Shown: piece after piece, positions 1-6,652 of the stretch
How the letters are laid out: each line of letters starts with the position of its first letter
Numbering within the stretch: position 1 is the first letter of the stretch
Origin: Bacteroidota bacterium
GTDB taxonomy: Bacteria; Bacteroidota; Bacteroidia; Bacteroidales; Tenuifilaceae
Assembly (NCBI GenBank): GCA_023406715.1
Contig: JAEXVC010000168.1
Span: 1-10,993 of the forward strand
Reading direction: 5' to 3'
DNA length: 10,993 nt
Program-made: the position numbers and the translations under genes
The notes under the pieces: generated by a model
The model's database searches: none
What the model was told of the DNA's origin: nothing
The model's input: only the letters and a program-made list of their open reading frames with translations

Positions 1-561
1 GTCCAGATAGGCATTTGCACGTTGAATCCGACCTTCCATCAACGCTTTCCGAATAGTTGTAGAACTAACGGTTTCCTGCTGAATATCCTGCTCGGGAATT
101 TCCTCCACACCAAATCCATACTCAACACTCAATTTCTGTAACTCTTCATAATCCCCTTCCCTATTATGACCAAAATGATGATTAAATCCGACAACAATGA
201 ATTTTGCGCGGAGCTTCTCCATCAAGTAGGTTTTAATAAAGTCGAGCGATGATACTTTCGAAAACTCAAGTGTGAATTTCACCACTATTAAATGGTCGAG
301 TCCAGCTTTACTGAGCAAATCTATTTTCTCGCGCTGCGAAAGGATAAAAAGCAACTTTTTCCCTTCGGTTTCGGGATAAAGGACTTTACGTGGATGCGGA
401 TGAAAGGTAATCAGTACAGATTCTCCATCAATGCTGCGAGCAATTTCATTAATTCTATTGATGATTGTTTTATGGCCAATATGAACACCATCAAATGACC
501 CTGTAGTAACCACAGGATTTTTGATTGAACTCAAATCGTCGAAACCGTAATGAACTTTCAT
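1..561 (-). CDS. ribF: Bifunctional riboflavin kinase/FAD synthetase (RibF), 5' part, truncated by window edge
   Basis: The start ATG is at 559-561 on the minus strand and 187 codons are open to base 1, with no stop, so the gene continues outside the window. RibF makes FMN and then FAD from riboflavin in the cytoplasm. The visible part is the N-terminal FMN adenylyltransferase domain of the nucleotidyltransferase fold. It shows GSFDGVHIGH (about residues 21-30, the HxGH-type ATP-binding motif), TFHPHPR (about 52-58), GFNHHFGHNREGD (about 125-137), and SSTTIRKAL (about 166-174, the ISSTxIR-type motif). The C-terminal flavokinase domain lies beyond the edge and cannot be checked. The gene is separated from the rex operon by an intrinsic terminator, so it is probably a separate transcription unit. 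HydB next door is a flavoprotein, but there is no sign of co-regulation. The family call is firm. Confidence 0.95.
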   Translation of the reverse strand, partial: MKVHYGFDDLSSIKNPVVTTGSFDGVHIGHKTIINRINEIARSIDGESVLITFHPHPRKVLYPETEGKKLLFILSQREKIDLLSKAGLDHLIVVKFTLEFSKVSSLDFIKTYLMEKLRAKFIVVGFNHHFGHNREGDYEELQKLSVEYGFGVEEIPEQDIQQETVSSTTIRKALMEGRIQRANAYLD

Positions 562-601
562 CAATAAAATATTATCGAATAAAAATAGAAAAATCTTTAC
601 G

Positions 602-633
602 AAAAAAAAATATTCTGGGAAATCCCAGAATAT
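602..633 (-). terminator. Rho-independent terminator of the hyd-rex operon
   Basis: A perfect inverted repeat pairs ATATTCTGGGA (610-620) with TCCCAGAATAT (623-633), leaving a 2-4 nt loop. Read on the minus strand, the hairpin is followed directly by a run of nine T residues (complement of 602-610). It begins about 25 bp after the rex stop codon and ends about 40 bp before the ribF start, so it closes the minus-strand hydrogenase operon. Confidence 0.9.
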
Positions 634-657
634 CTCAATAAAAATTCAATGGTTCAA

Positions 658-1275
658 TTAATTATGCTTTACAAAGTAAGCTACTTTCTCCAACGATGTA
701 ATCATATCGTACTCCTCCAGATAAATGGATTCCGGAACGTTTACTGGAACTGTAGTGAAATTAAGTATACCTTTTATCCCAGCATTAACCAAAAGTTCAG
801 CCACAGTTGCGGCAGAATCTGGCGGTGCAGCAATTATTGCAATTGAAATGTTACTTCGTTTAACCACTTCGCCTAAATCTTTCATATGATAACAATTAAC
901 ACCAGCAACAACCCTATTAACTTTATTTGGGTCGACATCGAATGCTGCAACAATATTCAACTTAGGGCGTTTTCCGTTGAAGTAAGCAGTTATTGCTCTA
1001 CCAAGGTTTCCCATACCAACTACTGCAACACTTAAACTCTCCTCGTGGTCAATCAAACCGCCAATTACGTTAATTAACTCCTGCGCATCGTAACCTTTCT
1101 TTTTAAGGCTAGAATAGCCAATGAGCATTAAATCGCGTCGTACCTGAACGGCTGTAATATTATGTAAACCAGCCAACTCGTGCGAGTAAATGTGTGTTTT
1201 GCCTTTAGCCAAGCAGTTATAGAGAGTTCTTCGGTATTCGCTTAAACGTTCTACTGTTTTTTCGGGTAACTTCAT
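658..1275 (-). CDS. rex: Redox-sensing transcriptional repressor Rex
   Basis: Rex is a cytoplasmic homodimer that binds NADH and NAD+ and represses fermentative and respiratory genes when NADH/NAD+ is low. At 205 residues the length is usual for the family. The N-terminal winged helix (about residues 1-75) carries a recognition-helix motif TAVQVRRDL (41-49), close to the QVRxDL core of other Rex proteins. A Rossmann NAD-binding domain follows, with VVGMGNLGRAI (GxGxxG at residues 87-92) and the acidic strand end AFDVDP (about 111-116). The C-terminal helix that normally swaps between subunits is present. It is the last gene of the minus-strand hydrogenase operon, 60 bp after the receiver-kinase hybrid, and is followed by the terminator at 602-633. 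That 60 bp gap holds a Rex-like half-palindrome, suggesting autoregulation (inference). Start: ATG at 1273-1275, with a weak AAAGG-like ribosome site. Confidence 0.95.
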   Translation of the reverse strand: MKLPEKTVERLSEYRRTLYNCLAKGKTHIYSHELAGLHNITAVQVRRDLMLIGYSSLKKKGYDAQELINVIGGLIDHEESLSVAVVGMGNLGRAITAYFNGKRPKLNIVAAFDVDPNKVNRVVAGVNCYHMKDLGEVVKRSNISIAIIAAPPDSAATVAELLVNAGIKGILNFTTVPVNVPESIYLEEYDMITSLEKVAYFVKHN

Positions 1276-1296
1276 ACAGTTGAGTTTTACCTTTTG

Positions 1297-1314
1297 TTTT
1301 AAATAGTTTCACAA
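1297..1314. promoter_or_regulatory. Candidate Rex operator upstream of rex
   Basis: TTTTAAATAGTTTCACAA lies in the 60 bp gap before rex. Against the Rex consensus TTGTGAA-N4-TTCACAA, as recalled, the right half-site is perfect and the left half has two mismatches (12 of 14 defined positions). The AT-rich background makes chance matches plausible. If real, it implies an internal rex promoter under autorepression. Confidence 0.35.
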
Positions 1315-1335
1315 ATTTACAACACAAATTCAATT

Positions 1336-2484
1336 TTAGATTCCTTCGTTTGCAATAATAGTACTTGCTATGGGAAATAAAAGTGTAAAAGTTGAACCCT
1401 CGCCGGGTTTACTTTCAACTTGAACCTCGGCACTGTATAGTTCCAGAATCTTCTTCACAATTGATAATCCTAATCCACTACCACTAACATTTTTACTTTG
1501 TGGGTTTTTAATTCGAGTAAACTCTTGGAAAAGTTTTGATAGGTCATCCTCGTTAATTCCAATTCCTGAATCCGACACCTTGCAGAAAATGTGACTATCA
1601 GTATGCCCAACTTCACATTTTACCCAACCTCCCCGAACATTGTACTTAACAGCATTCGATACAAGATTGTTAAGCAGAATCTCCATATCATCAGAATCGG
1701 CAAAAATAGGCTGTGGGTCATCAGTAACTAACTCCAAAGTAATATCGCGTTGCACGGCCATTGGAGTCATTGTATCCAATGCCGATTTAGCAACAAGAGT
1801 CAAATCTATCTCCCTTAAATTTCGTCTTCGTTTGCCCGATTCAATGTGTGTTAAATCCAACAAATCCATTATTAGGTTACGCATGGCTTGTATTCGCGAA
1901 AGCGAACGGTCTATAGGCTCTGCATAATCGTCAATTTTATCGCCACACTGCTTCTCCTGCATCATGTGTAAGTAACCTTCGATGGCATTTAAGGGCGATT
2001 TTAACTCATGTGAAAGCACTGTGAGGAACTGAAAACGCACCTGTTTACCCTCCTTATGAAGTTTTCGGGTCATTCGGCGAAGGAAAAAATGCTTGGCAAT
2101 ATTCTCCATCGAGGCCTTTAACTCCTGTGGCGTAAAGGGTTTGGGAACAAAATCGTATGCACCAATATTTGTGGCTTTAACAGCCAACTCCAACGATGCA
2201 TAGGAGGTTATCATCATTACTAGAATATTGGGTTGATTGGCGTTAATGTACTCCAACACCTCAATCCCCTGAATTCCGGGCAACTTATTATCAAGCAAAA
2301 CAATGGCAGGTGGTTGTTTCTGAATAATTTCAATAGCGGCCTCGCCAGTTTCGGCTTCAACAATATTAAAACCAATTTCGTCTTCCAAAAAAGGATAACT
2401 AACTGTAAAGTTTCTAAGAATACGCGATACCCCTGAACGAATTCCGGGTTCATCGTCAACCACTAGCACATCAAGAATTTCCAT
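1336..2484 (-). CDS. Receiver-histidine kinase hybrid (cytoplasmic)
   Basis: This 382-residue protein has an N-terminal CheY-like receiver fused to a histidine kinase core, with no membrane segment and no recognisable input domain. Receiver residues are the acidic pair D10/D11, phospho-acceptor D65 (IVLLDNKLPG), T93 (MITSYAS) and K115 (FVPKPF). The HisKA dimerisation domain has its H-box at LSHELKSPLNAIEG, with H159. The ATPase domain has the N-box NNLVSNAVKY (N277), G1 box DSGIGI (305-310) and G2 box GSGLGL (335-340). All catalytic residues are present. The start is 1 bp after the stop of the receiver gene upstream, so the two are probably translationally coupled. Expected role: accept a phosphoryl signal from the hydrogenase-kinase and relay it onward through its own kinase core. 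The partner is inferred from operon order. It has no DNA-binding or effector domain, so its final target is unknown. Confidence 0.88.
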   Translation of the reverse strand: MEILDVLVVDDEPGIRSGVSRILRNFTVSYPFLEDEIGFNIVEAETGEAAIEIIQKQPPAIVLLDNKLPGIQGIEVLEYINANQPNILVMMITSYASLELAVKATNIGAYDFVPKPFTPQELKASMENIAKHFFLRRMTRKLHKEGKQVRFQFLTVLSHELKSPLNAIEGYLHMMQEKQCGDKIDDYAEPIDRSLSRIQAMRNLIMDLLDLTHIESGKRRRNLREIDLTLVAKSALDTMTPMAVQRDITLELVTDDPQPIFADSDDMEILLNNLVSNAVKYNVRGGWVKCEVGHTDSHIFCKVSDSGIGINEDDLSKLFQEFTRIKNPQSKNVSGSGLGLSIVKKILELYSAEVQVESKPGEGSTFTLLFPIASTIIANEGI

Positions 2485-2485
2485 A

Positions 2486-2881
2486 CTAGAGTTTTAGTAG
2501 TTTAATTATTTCGCGGTGAAGTTGGTCTGGTCTAATGCCTTTTTCAAGGTACAAATCGGCTTTAATCCACTTACGCTCCTGCTCTGAACTAATTCCAAAC
2601 GACATTCCTGTTTCAGCAGCCACAGCTGTTGCAATGATAATTGGAATTTCAGGATATTTGCGCTTAATTTTATAACTAAGGATAAACCCACTATCCTCGT
2701 TCTCCATCATTAAATCGAGAATTGCCAAATCGGGCTTCATGGTGCTTAGCATCTGCTCAGCTTCACGCTGACTTTCGGCAGTTACAACCTCAAAGCCCAT
2801 TTTCTCAACGTGAAACCTTAGTTGATACAAATAGTCTATATCATCGTCAACAATAAGGATAGTTTTTTTTGCAGTAGGCAT
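2486..2881 (-). CDS. Single-domain response regulator (CheY-like receiver)
   Basis: The 131-residue protein is a receiver domain only. Acidic pocket D12-D14 lies in ILIVDDDID, phospho-acceptor D56 in AILDLMM, the switch Thr is T85 (IIATAVA), and the conserved Lys is K114 (LEKGIRP). A loop of roughly 15 residues (about 90-105) after the switch Thr is longer than in minimal CheY. It sits 18 bp after the hydrogenase-histidine kinase fusion and 1 bp before the receiver-kinase hybrid, so it is the most likely direct phospho-partner of the fusion kinase (inference from order). With no output domain it must act by protein-protein contact or as a phosphate shuttle in a relay. The receiver call is firm; the partner is not proven. 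Confidence 0.9.
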   Translation of the reverse strand: MPTAKKTILIVDDDIDYLYQLRFHVEKMGFEVVTAESQREAEQMLSTMKPDLAILDLMMENEDSGFILSYKIKRKYPEIPIIIATAVAAETGMSFGISSEQERKWIKADLYLEKGIRPDQLHREIIKLLKL

Positions 2882-2899
2882 ATTGTTTAATTCGTTAGT

Positions 2900-4897
2900 T
2901 TACTCAGTTGCACTAAATGTTCGAGGAATAATAATCCTAAAGGTTGTTCCCGTTGGCCCTTTAGTTGGGTCAATATTGGAATCAACTTCAATTTTCCCTT
3001 TATGCATCTTAACAATTCCATAGGTTGTTGCCAGTCCAAGTCCTGTACCCTTTCCAATTCCTTTGGTTGTAAAAAATGGGGTGAAAAGCTTATCCATATT
3101 TTCCTCTGGAATTCCTAAACCAGTATCAATAACATTGAAAATGATTTCGTCATTACTATCGTCGACCTCAACAGTTAAGGAACCGCCATTAGGCATAGCC
3201 TCAACGGCATTTTTATTGAGGTTTGTAAGAACCTGCATCATCTGTTCATAATCCAACTCTGCTTGACAATTCTTTGCTTTACAAACAACACTGGTTGATA
3301 TATTCTTAGGGATAACCACTGATGAGATGCTATCCTCGGCCAACTTCTTCAAATCAATTTGCTCCACCTTTACTTGGTTCTTACGTGCAAAGTTGAGCAA
3401 TCCGCTTACAATTTTTTTGCATCGCTCGGCCTGCGCTGAAATTAACTCTAGGTCTTTGCGCAAAGGGTCTTCGGAATTACACTCATCCAGAAGAATATTA
3501 CTGTACATAAGCACAACACCTAACGGATTGTTCAACTCATGCGCAATACCTGCTGAGAGCTGTCCCATATGCGCCAACTTCTCGGAATGCTTAAGGGCTT
3601 GCTGCATTTTTGCCAACTTTTCGTTGGAAATAGCCAGATCCTTAATTGATGCGTGCATCTCCTCAATGGTGTAGGGCAAACACATTTCAATCTCAGCCAA
3701 TCCTTCTACAATGGCTATTGCGTGTTCCAAGCAAGTATCGTAACCGCATGCACCACAGTTAAGATGGTCGCGAGAGGAAAACTTCCCCATTGAAGCTAAA
3801 ATTCTGCCCACTTCATCCTCGGTAGGCATTGATATTCTTTTATCGTCGGGAGTAAAACTCTTTGATAAATCGAGATTAGAATACTCGGCAATCTCCTTTT
3901 CCCAATCGGTCTGTTGGTTCTTTGTAAGTTTATTCCGAACATACGAACTGATAAAGGTTTTCCGTTCGAATCGTTTTCCTCCAGGAGTCATTCCTGGGCC
4001 CATTATACAACCCTCGCAACAAAGCAACTCCAAATTCTGACCTTTTAAACTACCAGTTTCCCACTCCTTTATAGCCTCCTGAAAACCTATACGACCTTCG
4101 GCCACAGTAATATTTCCCTCAATCAAATCGTCAAAAATATTGACCGTTTGCATCAATCCTCTGCTAACAGGGAATATTGCACCACGCCCAGCGTGAGGTG
4201 GATCAAACTCCGAAGGTTTTATATTATCGCCTGTGATTCCTGCATGCTCTAACATCCCTCGTAATTCCCGGAAAGTTAAAACCTCATCCACCTCGTCCGA
4301 TTCCGCCTTTTTGGCAATACATGGTCCAATGAAAACCAACTTAACATCATCGCCTAATTTTTTACGCACCACACGGCTTGTTGCTACCATCGGCGATACT
4401 AATGGCGATAGGTTATCAACCAAATTGGGATGATAGTATCGAATATAAGTAACAATAGCCGGACAATCGGACGAAACATAACCCTTACCCGACCTGTCCT
4501 CTAGCAATCCCTTATACTTTTGCGCAACCAAATCAGCACCAAAGGCAACCTCAAAGACATACGAAAAACCTAGTTCGCGAAGCATCCCAACGAAAACCCT
4601 ATAATCTTCAATCTCCGAAAATTCAGCAGGAAAACTTGGAGCTACCATTGCGGCAACCTTAGCATCGGACTGTAATAGCGCCTTAACTTCCATGCGGGAT
4701 AGCAAGAAAACCTTTGCATCCTGACTACAAACCTTAATACAGTTACCACAACCAATGCAACGCTCTGGAATAACCTCAGCCTGTCCATTGACAATTTTTA
4801 TGGCCTTTGCAGGACACTCCCTTACACAGGTATAGCAAACCCTGCATAACTCCTTAATTGTATGAACCAACTCCCTCCTACCGTCCGTATTTGCCAT
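2900..4897 (-). CDS. Sensory [FeFe]-hydrogenase fused to a histidine kinase (HydS-like, group C type)
   Basis: A 665-residue soluble fusion that probably senses H2 or redox state and autophosphorylates. Domains in order: two [4Fe-4S] ferredoxin motifs (C18/C21/C24/C28 and C47/C50/C53/C57); a [FeFe]-hydrogenase large-subunit domain (about 75-345); a Cys cluster CGACGYDTC with a further C406 (C381/C384/C389/C406), as in small Fe-S linker domains; a short coiled-coil linker (about 412-440); HisKA with H453 in GIAHELNNPLG; and a HATPase with N-box Asn N563, G1 DTGLGIPEE and G2 GKGTGLGLA. The H-cluster ligands appear kept: C145 in SSDCPA (L1), C193 in GPCIAKK (L2) and CEGC at C294/C297 (L3). The Cys that shuttles protons in catalytic enzymes is Asp144 here, and the L2 Met is Gly191, so it is unlikely to be a fast catalyst. 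It starts 9 bp after hydA and precedes its probable response regulators. There is no signal peptide or membrane segment. Assignment to group C rests on domain layout and motifs, not a tree. Confidence 0.92.
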   Translation of the reverse strand: MANTDGRRELVHTIKELCRVCYTCVRECPAKAIKIVNGQAEVIPERCIGCGNCIKVCSQDAKVFLLSRMEVKALLQSDAKVAAMVAPSFPAEFSEIEDYRVFVGMLRELGFSYVFEVAFGADLVAQKYKGLLEDRSGKGYVSSDCPAIVTYIRYYHPNLVDNLSPLVSPMVATSRVVRKKLGDDVKLVFIGPCIAKKAESDEVDEVLTFRELRGMLEHAGITGDNIKPSEFDPPHAGRGAIFPVSRGLMQTVNIFDDLIEGNITVAEGRIGFQEAIKEWETGSLKGQNLELLCCEGCIMGPGMTPGGKRFERKTFISSYVRNKLTKNQQTDWEKEIAEYSNLDLSKSFTPDDKRISMPTEDEVGRILASMGKFSSRDHLNCGACGYDTCLEHAIAIVEGLAEIEMCLPYTIEEMHASIKDLAISNEKLAKMQQALKHSEKLAHMGQLSAGIAHELNNPLGVVLMYSNILLDECNSEDPLRKDLELISAQAERCKKIVSGLLNFARKNQVKVEQIDLKKLAEDSISSVVIPKNISTSVVCKAKNCQAELDYEQMMQVLTNLNKNAVEAMPNGGSLTVEVDDSNDEIIFNVIDTGLGIPEENMDKLFTPFFTTKGIGKGTGLGLATTYGIVKMHKGKIEVDSNIDPTKGPTGTTFRIIIPRTFSATE

Positions 4898-4906
4898 ATT
4901 AGTTAT

Positions 4907-6631
4907 CTATAAGAGTACATCGCGCTTGACAAATGTTGTATGCAATATTCTACGAGCCAAATCACCTCCGGGTTCACCCAAATAGTTGGTAAAGATTTCC
5001 TGCACTTGCGGATTTTTATGCGAACAACGGATTATGTCAATCTCATCAATCTCGTATAGGGCTTTAGCCCTTTGTCTTGAATCCTTATCCTCCGACACAA
5101 ATGGCTGTCCACCACCATTCACACAACCACCCGGACAGGCCATAACCTCAATGTAATCGGCCTTTACATTACCAGCGGCTAACTCATCCATAAACTTATG
5201 AATATCCTTTAAGCCACTAATCACAATAAAGGTAAACTCCCTATCGCCAGCGTTAAACTTAACTTCACGAATATTGTTATTGGAACGAAAATCGGCAACC
5301 TTGAAATTCTGCAAATCTTTTCCGGTGATTAAGTTGTACACTGTTCGCATTAATGCCTCGGAAGAACCGCCGGCAACTCCGAACAATTTTCCTGCCGAAC
5401 TTCTTACATTAAAAGGAGCATCGGCACTCTGAGAGTCAACATTCTGAATATCGACACCGTGTAACTTTATTAACTTTGCTAATTCGCGTGTGGAGAGAAC
5501 AGAATCTACATCCGATACGCCTTTGCTAGTCATCTCCTCGCGCTGAGCCTCAAACTTTTTGGCCAAGCATGGCATTACCGAAACTGAGTATATGTTGGAT
5601 GGATTGATATTCTTTTGCGGAGCAAAGTAAGTTTTAATCAATGAGCCCAATATCTGCTGAGGTGATTTTGCTGTTGACAGCAAGTTCAACTGATTTGGGT
5701 AGAACTGCTCCATAAACTTAACCCAAGCTGGACAGCAAGCCGAAATGATTGGTTGCCCCTGGTTCTCTTCCTTTCTATTCAACAACTCGTGAGCCAACTC
5801 CATTATAGCAATATCGGCTGCCACGGAAGTATCAAACACATACTTAAATCCTATCTTTTTAAGAGTAGCGTTGAGTATACCATTCAAATCCTTACCTACC
5901 TTCATTCCAAACTCTTCGGCCAATGAAACTGGGATTGATGGAGCAAACTGAACCACAGGAATTACATTAGGGTTGTTCAACGAATCGATTACCTCATCAA
6001 TATTGGAGCGCTCATTCAATGCACTTGTAGGGCAAGCCAACACGCACTGTCCACAACCTATACAGCTGGAAAAATTCAAGTCGCGCGACATTGTGGTTCC
6101 GATGTACATGTTGCAACCCCGCTTAACAAATTCGAAAGTTGAAACTGATTGAACCTCATCGCAAACACGAACACACCTACCGCAAAGAATACACTTAGCA
6201 GGGTCGCGAACTATGCTTGGGCTCGATAAATCTAACTTTAGGTTGATGCTTTTACGCTGAACTTTACGCTCGCGGATATGTAATTCGGCAGCCAACGACT
6301 GCAACTCGCAGTTCTCGTTGCGCACGCAGTACAAACAATCGTCGGGGTGGCTCGCCAAAAGTAGTTCAACCAAGGTTTTACGAGCTCGTACAACTCGTGG
6401 TGAGTGTGTTTTAATTCGCATCGACTCCTCAACAAACTGCGAGCAGGACGTTACCAAATTCTCCCTTCCTTCAACCTCAACAACACAAAGCCGGCAAGCA
6501 CCTGTCGGCGATAAATCCTTCATATTGCAAAGCGTTGGAACTCTAATACCATTGCGGTTAAGAGCCGAAAGAATGGTTTCGCCCTTGCGAGCCTGGATTT
6601 GCCGATTATTTACTTCAATATTTATGTTCAT
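4907..6631 (-). CDS. hydA: [FeFe]-hydrogenase catalytic subunit HydA (NAD-linked, group A3-like)
   Basis: Reduces protons or oxidises H2 at an H-cluster and exchanges electrons with HydB/HydC in a soluble complex. The 574 residues match the length of Clostridium pasteurianum CpI, and key positions fall at the same numbers (my recall of CpI). Domains: plant-type [2Fe-2S] (C35/C46/C49/C63); His-Cys3 [4Fe-4S] (H95/C99/C102/C108); two [4Fe-4S] clusters (C147/150/153/157 and C190/193/196/200); H domain with L1 SACCPAW (C299 proton shuttle, C300 ligand), L2 MPCLAKKFE (C355, K358) and L3 EVMACPGGCVNGGG (C499, C503); small-subunit-like tail. It lacks the extra C-terminal [2Fe-2S] domain known from Thermotoga HydA. 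One oddity is Leu at position 279, where CpI has the proton-path Glu; E282 and S319 are kept. It lies 21 bp after hydB. Neighbouring NuoE/NuoF-like genes make an NAD-dependent, possibly electron-bifurcating, trimer likely; bifurcation itself cannot be read from sequence. Confidence 0.95.
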   Translation of the reverse strand: MNINIEVNNRQIQARKGETILSALNRNGIRVPTLCNMKDLSPTGACRLCVVEVEGRENLVTSCSQFVEESMRIKTHSPRVVRARKTLVELLLASHPDDCLYCVRNENCELQSLAAELHIRERKVQRKSINLKLDLSSPSIVRDPAKCILCGRCVRVCDEVQSVSTFEFVKRGCNMYIGTTMSRDLNFSSCIGCGQCVLACPTSALNERSNIDEVIDSLNNPNVIPVVQFAPSIPVSLAEEFGMKVGKDLNGILNATLKKIGFKYVFDTSVAADIAIMELAHELLNRKEENQGQPIISACCPAWVKFMEQFYPNQLNLLSTAKSPQQILGSLIKTYFAPQKNINPSNIYSVSVMPCLAKKFEAQREEMTSKGVSDVDSVLSTRELAKLIKLHGVDIQNVDSQSADAPFNVRSSAGKLFGVAGGSSEALMRTVYNLITGKDLQNFKVADFRSNNNIREVKFNAGDREFTFIVISGLKDIHKFMDELAAGNVKADYIEVMACPGGCVNGGGQPFVSEDKDSRQRAKALYEIDEIDIIRCSHKNPQVQEIFTNYLGEPGGDLARRILHTTFVKRDVLL

Positions 6632-6652
6632 ACCAATTGCTCTTTTGAACGA

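Noticed and set aside
292..498. Plus-strand open frame of 68 codons
   Set aside because: It is antisense to ribF, whose minus-strand translation gives clear FMN adenylyltransferase motifs across the same bases.
1294..1315. A longer palindrome with TTTGT/ACAAA ends before rex
   Set aside because: Its spacing of over 20 bp does not fit the 18 bp Rex operator. The 1297-1314 register fits better and was kept at low confidence.
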